This document shows, one piece after another, positions 7,676-19,703 of a DNA stretch of 54,992 nt. The notes below the pieces were generated by a model that was not told the origin of the DNA, searched no databases, and saw only the letters and a program-made list of their open reading frames with translations. How positions within the stretch are numbered: position 1 is the stretch's first letter; every line of letters begins with the position of its first letter. The translations under genes were made by a program, and so were the position numbers. This stretch comes from DASSFZ01 sp036514635 (GTDB lineage Bacteria > Chloroflexota > Anaerolineae > Fen-1058), in contig DATBWU010000333.1 of the NCBI GenBank assembly GCA_036514635.1, positions 1 through 54,992 on the forward strand. Reading direction: 5' to 3'.

Positions 7676-8905
7676 ATGCGCCTGACCGAATCCTTCTACC
7701 GCCGCAAACTGACCCAGTGCCAGGCCGAACTCGACGACGCCAACCTCGATGGTCTGGTGTTATTTAACCCCGCGCACATTTACTACCTGATCGGCTTTTT
7801 TCATTTTCCGACCGAGCGCACCATCGCCGCCTGGATTCCCCGATCGGGCGAACCGGTGCTGTTCCTTCCCAAGCTGGAAGAGGATCACGCTGCGTCAAGT
7901 TGGGTGCACAGCCGGCACATCTACTTCGAGTATCTGGGGCCGCCGCACCCGGTCAACTGGATTGGCGAGACGCTGGCGAAGTGGGGATACAACAAGAGCG
8001 TGATCGGATACGAAAGCGGACTGGGCGTCCGCACGCTCGAGCGTTTGCAGGCCTCGCTCCCGCTCGCCCGCTGGTCGAGCGAGGGCGGCGTCATCGTCAG
8101 CCGGATGAGGCAGGTGAAAGACGACGAAGAAATCGCACTCATCCGCAAAGCCTCCGAGTTCAGCGACAAGATGGTCGAGGCCGGCGCGCAGGCCGTGCGC
8201 AAGCGCGGGCTGCTCAGCGAGATCGAGATCAACCAGATCGTCATGCAGTCGGTGGTGCGCCAGATGATGTCGTCGCTGAACGAGATCGTCGATGTCGGAA
8301 GCGTGGCGGGAGGGCTGGTGTGCGCCGGGCCGCGCGCCGCGTACCCGCATGGACTGCCCTCGCTGGCGCGACCCCGGATGGGCGATTGCCTGATTCTGAG
8401 CTTCGGCTGCTCGGTCGGCGGGTATCATGCCGAGAGCGAGCGCACTTTCTTCATCGGTGAGCCGTCGAAGGCGCATCGCACCTATTACGACACCGTGCGG
8501 CGCGCACAAGAGGCCGGTATCGACGTGCTGTGGCCCAGCAACGAGTGCCGCACGGCGAATAAAGTCTGCCTGGACGTGCTGCGCGACGCGGGCTATTCGC
8601 TGTACATCAAGCACCGCATGGGCCACGGGCTGGGGCTGGAAGGCCACGAGCCGCCGTGGCTCGAGGATGGCGACCCCACGCCGCTGCGGGCGGGCATGGT
8701 CGTCTCGGCGGAGCCGGGATTGTACGTGCCCGGCCTGGGCGGCTACCGCATCAGTGATACCGTGCTCGTTACGCGCGACGGGCCGGTCTCGCTCACGCGC
8801 TACCCGCGCGACATCGAGTCGATGATCCTCGAAGTCAAGGAGAGCAGGCCGCCCGCCGCGAAGAAGCCCGCGGCCAAACCTCGCGCCAAGACCGAGCGGC
8901 GCTGA
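7676..8905 (+). CDS. M24 (Xaa-Pro peptidase/creatinase-fold) protein with altered metal ligands
   Basis: A 409-residue pita-bread-fold protein. A creatinase-type N-terminal domain (about 1-140) precedes an M24 domain (about 150-390) with HRMGHGLGLEGHE and AEPGLY. M24 peptidases use a D-D-H-E-E ligand set. Here the first Asp is S242 (LSFGC instead of DFGA), the second is E253, H317 and E346 are kept, and the final Glu is S360 (RISD instead of RIED). Loss of three ligands argues against a dinuclear aminopeptidase and leaves a creatinase-like metal-free lyase/hydrolase or a pseudoenzyme. The start at 7676 has GGGAAGGGATGAA upstream, only one base after the MBL gene stop. The Lys/Ala/Pro-rich tail (last 25 residues) is low complexity. 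Confidence 0.85.
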   Translation: MRLTESFYRRKLTQCQAELDDANLDGLVLFNPAHIYYLIGFFHFPTERTIAAWIPRSGEPVLFLPKLEEDHAASSWVHSRHIYFEYLGPPHPVNWIGETLAKWGYNKSVIGYESGLGVRTLERLQASLPLARWSSEGGVIVSRMRQVKDDEEIALIRKASEFSDKMVEAGAQAVRKRGLLSEIEINQIVMQSVVRQMMSSLNEIVDVGSVAGGLVCAGPRAAYPHGLPSLARPRMGDCLILSFGCSVGGYHAESERTFFIGEPSKAHRTYYDTVRRAQEAGIDVLWPSNECRTANKVCLDVLRDAGYSLYIKHRMGHGLGLEGHEPPWLEDGDPTPLRAGMVVSAEPGLYVPGLGGYRISDTVLVTRDGPVSLTRYPRDIESMILEVKESRPPAAKKPAAKPRAKTERR

Positions 8906-8928
8906 ACGACCTTGCGCTTTGCGCCACA

Positions 8929-9058
8929 CTATACTCGACGCGGGAACCATCTGCGGTTTTGCTCACCGACCGCGTCCTCGCGGTCGATCAGGATAGACGC
9001 CCGCGTGGACGCGGGCTTGGAGCAGCCCAAAGCGCAACTTGTGACCGCGCGCAGTATA
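8929..9058 (+). mobile_element. MITE-like element, copy 1
   Basis: The unit starts TACTCGACGCGGGAACC and ends GCGCAACTTGTGACC. It contains two strong hairpins, GACCGCG/CGCGGTC and GCCCGCG/CGCGGGC, and the outer parts are imperfect inverted repeats of each other. Copies 2 (24793-24905) and 3 (36310-36396) are near identical. It has no coding capacity. It lies between the M24 gene and secA. Confidence 0.75.
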
Positions 9059-9141
9059 ACTTCGTGTTCGCGCCGGATAAATCATCCGGCGCGAGCACCA
9101 TTCTAGGTGACTACGGTACTTCCCAACCGCTATTTTGATTG

Positions 9142-9150
9142 TGCTATAAT
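9142..9150 (+). promoter_or_regulatory. Extended -10 promoter of secA
   Basis: TGC directly before TATAAT (9145-9150) makes an extended -10 element. The start of transcription is expected near 9157, leaving a short leader with AAGGA (9161-9165) as ribosome site for the ATG at 9173. Confidence 0.7.
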
Positions 9151-9172
9151 TGCCGCACCAAAGGAAGATCGG

Positions 9173-12055
<2,883 letters not shown>

Positions 12056-12085
12056 TCTCAGAGCCTGCCTGAGAAGCCGCCAGAT

Positions 12086-12200
12086 TAACCACCAAGACAC
12101 GAAGACGCCAAGAATCCCCAAGTTTTCTTTGTATCCCTTCGCGTCGCCCGCCCCGCGTTTTTTGCGGGGTGGTGACTTGGTGGTGAGTTTTAAGACAGTC
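12086..12200. repeat. ACCACCAAG-family palindromic repeat, copy 1
   Basis: ATTAACCACCAAGACACGAAGACG and CTTGGTGGTGAGTTTTAAG form the outer arms. A CCCCGC-GTTTTTT-GCGGGG hairpin lies inside. A sister copy at 50495-50592 shares both ends. Apart from this repeat the 230-bp spacer between secA and the next operon holds no gene. Confidence 0.65.
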
Positions 12201-12285
12201 TCTCAGTGTCTAGTGGTGAGAGTTGAAGAATCGCCAGTGACGCCCATGTTTCACTCCATAGGAAGTGCGTGCGAGGAGGTCGTCG

Positions 12286-12663
12286 ATGAGCAATGCCGGA
12301 AGTGACCTGGCAGCCCGGCTGATGGGTGACATGGACCCCGAGCTGCTGGATTTCCTGAAAACGAAGGTCAACTCTTTCATCAAGTGGGACTTAGTGCGCT
12401 TCTTCTACGAGAATCCCAACTCCACGGACACCGCCGAAAACGTGGCGCGTTACGTGGGTCGGGACGCCAGCGCCATTGAAGCCGAGCTCGGCGAACTGGT
12501 GGGAACCGGCGTGCTGGAGCGACATCGCGTCGGCGACCTGACAGTGTACTCGCTGGCGAGCGACACCAATATGCGTAAACTGGTCGATCAATTCATTTTG
12601 GCCTGCGACGATCGCCAGTTCCGCGTCAAAGCCATCTACCACATCATTCGAGGCATGCGATGA
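12286..12663 (+). CDS. Winged-helix DNA-binding protein
   Basis: A 125-residue protein with a predicted winged helix (about residues 30-95): WDLVRFFYENPNS, then TAENVARYVGRDASAIEAELGELV as recognition helices, then GVLERHRVGDLTVYSL as the wing. It probably acts as a small transcription regulator of its operon. The ATG at 12286 follows GAGGAGGT at 5-nt spacing. Its stop overlaps the next start (ATGA), so it is coupled to the KaiC-like ATPase. It is the first gene of a six-gene overlapping operon. The target and signal are not known. Confidence 0.8.
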   Translation: MSNAGSDLAARLMGDMDPELLDFLKTKVNSFIKWDLVRFFYENPNSTDTAENVARYVGRDASAIEAELGELVGTGVLERHRVGDLTVYSLASDTNMRKLVDQFILACDDRQFRVKAIYHIIRGMR

Positions 12664-13424
12664 ACGAGCGAATGAAAACGGGAATCACCGGCCTGGATGA
12701 GATGTTGGGCGGTGGCTTCCTCCCCGAAACGGCGAATCTCGTCGAAGGCGCGCCCGGCACGGGCAAAAGCACGCTCGGCATGCAATTCATCGCCAACGGC
12801 ATTCTGCACTATAACCAGCCTGGCCTCATCTTGACCTTCGAGGAGTTTCCGCAGCAGTATTACCGCGACGCCGAGGCGTTCGGCTGGCCGTTCCGCGACC
12901 TGGAAAAGGCCGACAAGCTGCGCGTAATCATGACTAGCCCGGAAGTCAGTCAGGCGGATCTGGAGCACGTGGGCGGTCGGATCGAATCATTGGTGCGCGA
13001 GATCGGCGCGCGGCGTATCCTGGTGGATAGTCTATCCCACTTCGAACGCGTCGCGAGCAGCCCGATCGAGCTGCGCACGGCCGTGTTCGGCTTCGTCAAT
13101 GCCCTCAAGCGCGAAGGGCTGACCACGCTGCTCACCCGCGAAAGCGCGGCGCTGATCGGCGAAGGCGACCTGGGCGAAGAAGACGTCGCCTTCCTCATGG
13201 ACTCGTTCGTGATGCTGCGTTACGTCGAGATCGACAGTGCCGTGCGCAAGGCGGTGTTAGTGCTCAAGGTGCGCGGCAGCGACCACGCCAAAGACATCCG
13301 CCAGTTCGAGATCACCACCACCGGCATCGAAGTGCGATCCAAATTCGAGGGCCGCGAGGGCATCCTGAGCGGCAGCCCGCACCGTATGGCCGAGTCGTTC
13401 GTCGAAGCCTTCGTGCGGCGCTGA
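12660..13424 (+). CDS. KaiC/RAD55-like single-domain ATPase
   Basis: A 254-residue RecA-fold ATPase with one KaiC-type domain. Walker A is GAPGTGKST (residues 30-38), the Walker B region is RRILVDSLSH, and TFEEFPQQYY is the KaiC-like segment after the second strand. It lacks the second KaiC domain, so it is not a circadian clock KaiC. Such proteins often act as signalling ATPases next to sensor kinases. Its start overlaps the winged-helix gene stop; a 35-nt spacer leads to two membrane proteins. An operon with a multi-GAF kinase suggests a signalling relay; the output is unknown. Confidence 0.85.
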   Translation: MNERMKTGITGLDEMLGGGFLPETANLVEGAPGTGKSTLGMQFIANGILHYNQPGLILTFEEFPQQYYRDAEAFGWPFRDLEKADKLRVIMTSPEVSQADLEHVGGRIESLVREIGARRILVDSLSHFERVASSPIELRTAVFGFVNALKREGLTTLLTRESAALIGEGDLGEEDVAFLMDSFVMLRYVEIDSAVRKAVLVLKVRGSDHAKDIRQFEITTTGIEVRSKFEGREGILSGSPHRMAESFVEAFVRR

Positions 13425-13459
13425 CGACAGCGTAGTGGTCTCGCTCAACAGGCTCCATT

Positions 13460-13753
13460 ATGCTCTCATGGGCCGGCATTCTGACACTCGTCTTCTGGGC
13501 AATTGTTGTCCTACTTGTCGCGATCGTGTACGCCATTGCCCGCTTCTATCAGGCCACATCCGGCCAGCCGTCGCATTATCGCTGGTTCATTGTGCCGATG
13601 GTCTTGCTGGGCGCGGGCGCGGTGCGCTCCGCCGTGTGGGGAGACTTCGCTAACGACGCGCTGGGCGATGGGTTAATACTCGGCGGCGGCGTGAGTCTCA
13701 TCGCGCTGGCCGTGTGGCTGCGGCACTTGATGATGGGCGGGCGGCGGCGATGA
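13460..13753 (+). CDS. Small membrane protein, three predicted helices
   Basis: A 97-residue protein with hydrophobic helices at about 3-27, 42-55 and 70-90, and a basic C-terminal end (GGRRR). No family is recognised. It overlaps the next membrane protein by ATGA, and the two have similar size and hydropathy. It may be a membrane anchor or sensor part for the downstream multi-GAF kinase, which has no membrane segment of its own. That role is inferred only from the operon. Confidence 0.75.
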   Translation: MLSWAGILTLVFWAIVVLLVAIVYAIARFYQATSGQPSHYRWFIVPMVLLGAGAVRSAVWGDFANDALGDGLILGGGVSLIALAVWLRHLMMGGRRR

Positions 13754-14055
13754 TCTTGTTAAACATTCCACTCAGCGTGTCCGGCCTGGTAGCCGTGATG
13801 GTGATGCTCTACCTGCTCGCCACGTTGAGCCGGCGTCTGGGCGAAGTCACCAAAATGAGGCCGTATTATCGCGGGTTTTACGCGGCGATGCTCGGAGTGG
13901 CTCTCGCCATCGGTATTGCCCTGTTGCGCCAGCCTGGCCCGGAAGGCGACAACTACCTGCTAGTGTACTATGCCCTGCTGACACTGGCTGGCCTGATCAG
14001 CCTGTTCATCGCGCTCCGTTACTGGGGCTGGCTATTCCGGGAGCGAGGCAAGTGA
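13750..14055 (+). CDS. Small membrane protein, three predicted helices
   Basis: A 101-residue protein with helices at about 7-27, 42-58 and 72-93 and a basic end (RERGK). The start ATG at 13750 overlaps the stop of the preceding gene (ATGA). Its own stop overlaps the GTG start of the histidine kinase (GTGA). No family is recognised. It pairs with the previous gene and may help tether the soluble kinase to the membrane (inference). Confidence 0.75.
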   Translation: MILLNIPLSVSGLVAVMVMLYLLATLSRRLGEVTKMRPYYRGFYAAMLGVALAIGIALLRQPGPEGDNYLLVYYALLTLAGLISLFIALRYWGWLFRERGK

Positions 14056-17000
14056 GTGTTGTGTCGAATGGCCCTGCCCAGCGCGATCAACCGGCGACCC
14101 CTCCGGCCGAGGTGGGCACGCTCGCTCTCGACACGCTGGCCGCCACGCTGCAAGAAATCGCCATCGCCCTCAATTCCACGCTGAGGCTGGATGAAGTCTT
14201 GCGCCTGATCATCACTCAGCTTCAGCGCGTGCTCCACTACAGCAGCGCGGCTCTCCTGCTGATGGACGACGGCAAGCTGCGCCACCACGTCACGCTGGGC
14301 TATCCCGAAACCGATTTTCTACGAGACGACCGCGACTTCTCCGAGTTGCCCACGTTCCGCGAGGTCATCACCTCGTGCCAGCCGGTGCTGATCGGCGACA
14401 CACTCCGCGATCCACGCTGGCGGCGCGCCCCGGAACTCGACTACGTCCGCTGTTGGCTGGGCCTGCCGCTGCTCGTTTCGCGCCGCGAACGGTTGATCGG
14501 TGTGCTGTGTCTGGACCACGCCGAGGCGCACGCCTACACCGAAGACGATGTGCGCGTGGCGGAAGCCTTCGCCGCGCAGGCCGCTATCGCCATCGACAAC
14601 GCGCGCCTGTATGAAGAAGCGCAGCGGCGCGCCGATCACATGGCCGCGCTCAACGAAGTCGCCGCCACGGTCAGCCAGTCGCTCGACCTCCAACAGACGC
14701 TGCGCCTGGCGCTGGACAAGGCACTGGAAGTCGTCGGCGTCGAGGCCGGCGCGATCAGCCTGGTGGATGAGGCCGCCGGCGAGCTGGTGATCCGCGCGCA
14801 CAAAGGCTGGCGGCATAGCGAGATCGCGCAGGGTATGCGCATCAAGCTGGGCGAGGGCCTCTCCGGGCGAGCCGCCGTCACCGGCGAAACGGTGGTGACC
14901 GGCGACGTGCGCGGCGATCCGCGCCTGGCCGTGCCGCGCTTCGCCGAAGAAGGCGTGCAGGCGATGGTGCTGGCCCCCATGCGCGCGCGCGGTCGCGTGG
15001 TAGGCATCTTCAGCGTGATGCATTACACGCCCTACCTGTTCTCCACAGAGTCGATCGAGTTCATGAAGGCGCTGGCCGATCAAATCGGCGTCGCCATCGA
15101 CAACGCCCGGCTGTACGAAGCCGAGTACATGCGGCGGCGCACGTCCGAAGCGCTGCGCGAAATCTCCGGCGCGCTTGGCTCCACGCTCGACCTCGACCAG
15201 GCGCTGAGCGTGACCATGCTGCACCTGCCCGAACTGGTGGCCTACGATCGGGCCAGTATTTTGCTGATCGAGAACGGGCGGGCGCGCGTGTGCGCGGCGC
15301 ACGGCTTCGATTCGATCGGCACCGTCCTGCAATCGATCAGCCCGATCCAGCCCGATGCGCTGCTGGGCCGGTTGGTGCTCGCCAAGCGCCCGCTGATCGT
15401 GCCCGACGTGGGCGAGTTCAAAGCGTGGCTGGGTGCACCGCTCATCGCCCGCCAGGAAGTGATCGGCGCGCTGAGCATCGAGAGCCGCCAGCCGCGCGCT
15501 TACACCGAGGAACACGCAGCCACGCTGTTCACGCTGGCCAGCCACCTGGCCAGCGCCGTCGAAAACGCCCGGCTGTTCATGGCCGAGCAGCGCCGCTCGA
15601 CGCAGATGGCGCTGATCAACGAGATCGCCCGGCAGACCTCGTCCACGCTCGACCTCGACGAGCTGCTGAAGCGCGCGGCGACGCTGATTCATCAGCGTCT
15701 GGGTTACCGCGCCGTCGGCCTGTTCTTTGTCGATTCGACGCACGACGAGATCGTCCTGCGCAGCGCCGCCGGCGAATGGGCCGACCTGGTCGAGTCGGGT
15801 TACCGGCAGCCGATCCGCCCCGGGCAGATCGGGCTTGCGCTGGAATCGGGCCAGACGATCATCTCCGACTACGTGGCGGAAGACCCGGACTACGTGCCGC
15901 TGATCGACAGCGCCACGCCGCCCGGCTCGGAGCTGGTGATGCCGCTGCAGCGCGGCTCGGTCGTGTTCGGCGCGCTCGCCGTGCAGCATCAGCAGCCATA
16001 CTTCTTCCAGCCGGACATCGTCGGCGTGGTGCAGACGCTGGCCGACCAGCTCACTATCGCCATCGACCACGCGCGTCTCTATCAGGAGATGACGCGGCGC
16101 ATGTACGAGCTGAACGCGCTGCACGAAATGGCGATGGCCGGCACCTCGACGCTCGACATCGACGAGGTCAGCCAGCGCACCATCGAGGCGCTGCAGCGCA
16201 CGCTGGGGTTCGATTACCTGGGGTTGTTCCTGCTCGACACGGCAGGCACCGCGCTGGAACTGTACGCCACCTCGACACGCGCGGAAGGAACGGCCCGCCA
16301 CGCGCGCATCGAACTGGGACGCGGCATCATCGGTGTGGCGGCGCAAACGGGCCGGCCGGTCAACTCAGCCGATGTGCGGCTCGACGCGCGCTATCTGCCG
16401 GCTCTTCCAGGGATACGCTCGGAGCTGGCCGTGCCGCTCAAGGCCGGAGAGAAGATCATCGGCGTGCTCGACGCGCAGAGCACCCGGTTCAATGCCTTCT
16501 CGCAGAGCGACGAGCGCTTGCTGCTCACCGTGGCCGGGCAGTTGGCGGTGATCCTGGACAAGGCGCGCCTGCACCAGGAGACGCAGCAGCGCCTGGCCGA
16601 GATGTCCACGCTGCAAACCTTCGCGCACAAGATCAGCACGACGCTCGATCTCAACGAAGTGCTGGACATGATCGTGTTCACGCTGAAGGATGTGCTGGAG
16701 TGCCGGGGAGTGAGTATCGCGCTGCTGGTGCCGGATACGCAGACGCTGGAGATCCGCGCTGCCGCCGGCATCCAGGCCAAGTGGAGACGCGAGGCGAAAC
16801 TGAAATTGGGCGAGGGCATCAGCGGCCAGGTGGCGGCCACGGCTCAGCCGATGTACGTGGCGGACACGCAGGTCATGCCGAACTTCATCTTTTTCGATAA
16901 GATCGTGCGATCGCTGCTGTGCGTGCCGCTCACCGTGAAAGACCACGTCATCGGCACGCTGACGGTCGATCAGAGCGTGCCCAGCGCCTTCACCCAAGAC

Positions 17001-17834
17001 GACGAGCGCGTGTTGACCATCGCCGCCGCGCAGGCCGCTATCGCCATTGAGAACGCGCAGCTGTACGAGGAGCTGAAAGAGCGCGCGCGGAAACTGGAGC
17101 ACGCCTATCGCGATCTCCAGGAAGCCGACCGGCTGAAAGACGAACTGGTGCAGAACGTCAGCCACGAGCTGCGCACGCCGCTCACCTTCGTCAAGGGCTA
17201 CGTCGAGCTGCTGCTGGAAGGCGACATGGGGCCAATCAACGAGCGGCAGCGCGAGAGCCTGACGATCGTGGCCGAGAAGACCAACAGCGTCACGCGGCTG
17301 GTCAGCGACATCATCTTCCTGGAACAGATCGAGCGCGAATCGCTGCGACTCAGCCAGGCGCAGATGACCGACCTGGCGCAGCTCGCCCTGCAGGGGTGCG
17401 AAGTCACCGCCGCCTCGGCAGGCATTCAACTGCGCCTGGAGGTCGAACCCGGTCTGCCGCCGATCATCGCCGACCGCGATCGCATCAACCAGGTGTTTGA
17501 CAATCTCCTCGCCAATGCCATCAAGTTCAGCCCGGAGGGCGGAACGATCACCATCCGGCTGCGGCGAGAGGGCGACGCGGTGCTGACGAGCGTGATCGAC
17601 ACCGGCATCGGCATCCCCAAAGATCAACTCCAACGCGTGTTTGAGCGCTTCTATCAGGTGGATGGATCGGCCACGCGGCGCTTCGGCGGAGCGGGCGTGG
17701 GCCTGGCGATCGTCAAGCGCATCGTGGAAGCGCACAACGGGCGCGTGTGGGTTGAGAGCGAAATGGGCCAGGGCAGCACGTTCTACTTCGCCCTGCCGGT
17801 TCAACGATCCCCCAGCCTAGGCAAGGTTCGATGA
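14052..17834 (+). CDS. Histidine kinase with six tandem GAF domains
   Basis: A 1260-residue soluble sensor kinase. Six GAF repeats run from about residue 25 to 1010, each ending with an AIAIDNARLYEE-like helix and joined by coiled linkers such as LNEVAATVSQSLDLQQTL. The third is shorter than the others. Then come HisKA with phospho-acceptor H1038 (VSHELRTPL) and an ATPase domain with NLLANAIKF, DTGIGI and GAGVGLAI. GAF domains bind small ligands such as cyclic nucleotides or tetrapyrroles, or respond to redox; no chromophore cysteine can be assigned here. The start is GTG at 14052, overlapping the previous stop. It ends overlapping the adenosine deaminase start (ATGA), so both are made from one message. 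Confidence 0.93.
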   Translation: MSVVSNGPAQRDQPATPPAEVGTLALDTLAATLQEIAIALNSTLRLDEVLRLIITQLQRVLHYSSAALLLMDDGKLRHHVTLGYPETDFLRDDRDFSELPTFREVITSCQPVLIGDTLRDPRWRRAPELDYVRCWLGLPLLVSRRERLIGVLCLDHAEAHAYTEDDVRVAEAFAAQAAIAIDNARLYEEAQRRADHMAALNEVAATVSQSLDLQQTLRLALDKALEVVGVEAGAISLVDEAAGELVIRAHKGWRHSEIAQGMRIKLGEGLSGRAAVTGETVVTGDVRGDPRLAVPRFAEEGVQAMVLAPMRARGRVVGIFSVMHYTPYLFSTESIEFMKALADQIGVAIDNARLYEAEYMRRRTSEALREISGALGSTLDLDQALSVTMLHLPELVAYDRASILLIENGRARVCAAHGFDSIGTVLQSISPIQPDALLGRLVLAKRPLIVPDVGEFKAWLGAPLIARQEVIGALSIESRQPRAYTEEHAATLFTLASHLASAVENARLFMAEQRRSTQMALINEIARQTSSTLDLDELLKRAATLIHQRLGYRAVGLFFVDSTHDEIVLRSAAGEWADLVESGYRQPIRPGQIGLALESGQTIISDYVAEDPDYVPLIDSATPPGSELVMPLQRGSVVFGALAVQHQQPYFFQPDIVGVVQTLADQLTIAIDHARLYQEMTRRMYELNALHEMAMAGTSTLDIDEVSQRTIEALQRTLGFDYLGLFLLDTAGTALELYATSTRAEGTARHARIELGRGIIGVAAQTGRPVNSADVRLDARYLPALPGIRSELAVPLKAGEKIIGVLDAQSTRFNAFSQSDERLLLTVAGQLAVILDKARLHQETQQRLAEMSTLQTFAHKISTTLDLNEVLDMIVFTLKDVLECRGVSIALLVPDTQTLEIRAAAGIQAKWRREAKLKLGEGISGQVAATAQPMYVADTQVMPNFIFFDKIVRSLLCVPLTVKDHVIGTLTVDQSVPSAFTQDDERVLTIAAAQAAIAIENAQLYEELKERARKLEHAYRDLQEADRLKDELVQNVSHELRTPLTFVKGYVELLLEGDMGPINERQRESLTIVAEKTNSVTRLVSDIIFLEQIERESLRLSQAQMTDLAQLALQGCEVTAASAGIQLRLEVEPGLPPIIADRDRINQVFDNLLANAIKFSPEGGTITIRLRREGDAVLTSVIDTGIGIPKDQLQRVFERFYQVDGSATRRFGGAGVGLAIVKRIVEAHNGRVWVESEMGQGSTFYFALPVQRSPSLGKVR

Positions 17835-18934
17835 GCAGCGCCCCGCGCCCGGCCGGTCGAATCGACAAAGACGAGACCGCCCCGCAGCGGCTGTCTGATC
17901 TGCGCCAGGTCCTGGGCAGCCTGCCGAAAGTCGATCTGCACCGGCATCTCGAAGGCTCGCTGCGGCTGTCCACGCTGGTCGAGATCGCGCGGGAGCACGG
18001 CGTCGATCTGCCGTCGTACAACATCGAAGACCTGCGCCCCTACGTCCAGATCACCAACGACCCGGCCGACTTCCATCGCTTCCTGGAAAAATTCCGCCTG
18101 CTGCGCCGTTTCTACAAGACGCCGGAAGCCGTGGCGCGCGTGGCGTATGAAGCCGTGGCCGACGCCGCCGAAGACCACGTGGCTTACCTGGAGCTGCGCT
18201 TCAACCCGGCAGCGCTCGCCCGGACGCAGGGGTTCTCGTACGAGGAGGTGACCGACTGGGTGATCGACGCCGTCGATCAGGCACAGAAGGCGTATGCGAT
18301 CACGGTGCGCCTGATCGCGACCGTCGTCCGGCATGAAGGCGTGCCCAACGCGGAACACATCGCACAGGTGGCGATCGCGCGCCAGAATCGAGGCCTCGTC
18401 GGGTTGGACTTGGCCGGCGACGAGATCAATTACGATGCGCGGCCCTTCGCGCCGGTGTTCTTGCAGGCGCACGAGGCGGGCCTGGGCATCACCATTCACG
18501 CGGGCGAAGCGGGCGGCGCAGAGAACGTGCGGCAGGCCGTGCTGGATATGGGCGCGAAGCGCATCGGTCACGGCGTGCGATCGATCGAGAACTCGGACGT
18601 GATCAAGCTGCTGCGCGATCGGAACATCACGCTGGAAGTGTGCCCCACCAGCAACCTGCAGACCGGTGTGATGCACAATTTCAGCCATCACCCGCTGCGC
18701 GATCTGTACATGCTGGGCGTGTCGGTCACGATCAACACCGACGACCCCAGCGTGTCCGACACGACGCTCACCGACGAATATCTCGTCGCGCTGATGGCGA
18801 TGGGCATTCGCATGAACCATCTGCGGCGCATGAATCTCAACGCGCTGCGCGCGGCGTTCCTGTCAGAGGGGGTGCGCTCCGGACTGGAACAGGCGGTGAT
18901 GGCCGAGTTCGATCGGCGGATGGAGCGGTATTGA
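17831..18934 (+). CDS. add: Adenosine deaminase family protein
   Basis: A 367-residue amidohydrolase that converts adenosine to inosine (adenine as substrate is an alternative). The zinc site is visible: H37-R-H39 in VDLHRHLEG, a HAGEAGG motif with the third His and the catalytic Glu, RIGHG, and the NTDDPSVSDT aspartates. The length matches the family. Its ATG overlaps the stop of the six-GAF kinase, an unusual partner for a purine salvage enzyme, which hints that adenosine-type nucleotides may be the operon's signal (speculation). A strong terminator follows at 18945. Confidence 0.93.
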   Translation: MSSAPRPAGRIDKDETAPQRLSDLRQVLGSLPKVDLHRHLEGSLRLSTLVEIAREHGVDLPSYNIEDLRPYVQITNDPADFHRFLEKFRLLRRFYKTPEAVARVAYEAVADAAEDHVAYLELRFNPAALARTQGFSYEEVTDWVIDAVDQAQKAYAITVRLIATVVRHEGVPNAEHIAQVAIARQNRGLVGLDLAGDEINYDARPFAPVFLQAHEAGLGITIHAGEAGGAENVRQAVLDMGAKRIGHGVRSIENSDVIKLLRDRNITLEVCPTSNLQTGVMHNFSHHPLRDLYMLGVSVTINTDDPSVSDTTLTDEYLVALMAMGIRMNHLRRMNLNALRAAFLSEGVRSGLEQAVMAEFDRRMERY

Positions 18935-18944
18935 AGGAGAGTGA

Positions 18945-18977
18945 AACCGCCCGCAGGCTCCGAGCCTGCGGGCGGTT
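18945..18977. terminator. Bidirectional terminator hairpin
   Basis: AACCGCCCGCAGGCTC and its exact complement form a 16-bp near-loopless stem, followed by a short T-rich stretch. It sits between the convergent adenosine deaminase gene and the membrane-anchored protein gene. Confidence 0.75.
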
Positions 18978-18982
18978 CTGTG

Positions 18983-19699
18983 TCATCCCGATTTTTCCCA
19001 GATGTGCACGGCCGACATGACCACATCGCGCACGGCTGGATCGGGCATCTCGTCGGGCGATCGGTAGAAGTTGAGATCGACTTCGATCAGCAGGCTGCCA
19101 TCCGGCGTCGCGCCCATGTGGATCGTGCGATCGCTCAATTCGGAACGCAGGCTGAGTTCGCGCTGAAGGATCGTTTCGATCTGGGCGATGATGCTGCCTT
19201 CGGGCGCGGGATATTGCGCCTGGCGCAATTTGCGCGCGCCGGGCACGAGCGGCGGCAACGGCGGAGTTGAGGGCGCTGGCACGGCCGGCGAGGCCTCCGG
19301 CGGAGCCGCCGGCGCAATGCCCGCGAATACTTTCAGTCCCTCGATCGCACTGAGAATCTTGGTCGCCGCTTTGTCGTCGTGAATGTCGCTCAGGCGGTTG
19401 TAGCGCTGCCCTTCGATCTCGACCAGCCACTCGCCGGTGGCGGCATCGCGGGTCAGCGCGACCACGTCCGGCGGGAGTTTGCGCTGCCAGCCGTTCATCC
19501 GCGAAGGCGCGGCCCTGGCCGGCGTGGGCTCGGCCGGCGCGGCGGGGAATGGCGTCTCAACCTGTGGCGGTGCGAACGGATCGTTCTCCCGTGGCACACT
19601 GGATCGCCGCGAGCGCAGTGCGAGAACCACACCACCCAGAATCAGCACCGCGCCGATCAGAATCGCCCCGGCGAGAATCAAAAACTGTGTTGCATCCAT
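18983..19699 (-). CDS. Membrane-anchored protein of unknown function
   Basis: A 238-residue protein: an N-terminal membrane helix (about residues 5-28, ILAGAILIGAVLILGGVVLAL), a Pro/Ala-rich linker, a domain around residues 65-125 (PPDVVALTRDAATGEWLVEI), a second Pro/Ala linker, and a C-terminal alpha/beta domain. No family is recognised. The two folded parts may sit in the cytoplasm behind a single anchor. The ATG at 19699 is used because it lies 4 nt after the fpg stop, so translation is coupled; longer starts would run into fpg. Confidence 0.75.
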   Translation of the reverse strand: MDATQFLILAGAILIGAVLILGGVVLALRSRRSSVPRENDPFAPPQVETPFPAAPAEPTPARAAPSRMNGWQRKLPPDVVALTRDAATGEWLVEIEGQRYNRLSDIHDDKAATKILSAIEGLKVFAGIAPAAPPEASPAVPAPSTPPLPPLVPGARKLRQAQYPAPEGSIIAQIETILQRELSLRSELSDRTIHMGATPDGSLLIEVDLNFYRSPDEMPDPAVRDVVMSAVHIWEKSG

Positions 19700-19703
19700 C
19701 GAC

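Noticed and set aside
17821..17834. tRNA-like GGTTCGA string
   Set aside because: It is the end of the histidine kinase gene with no cloverleaf around it.
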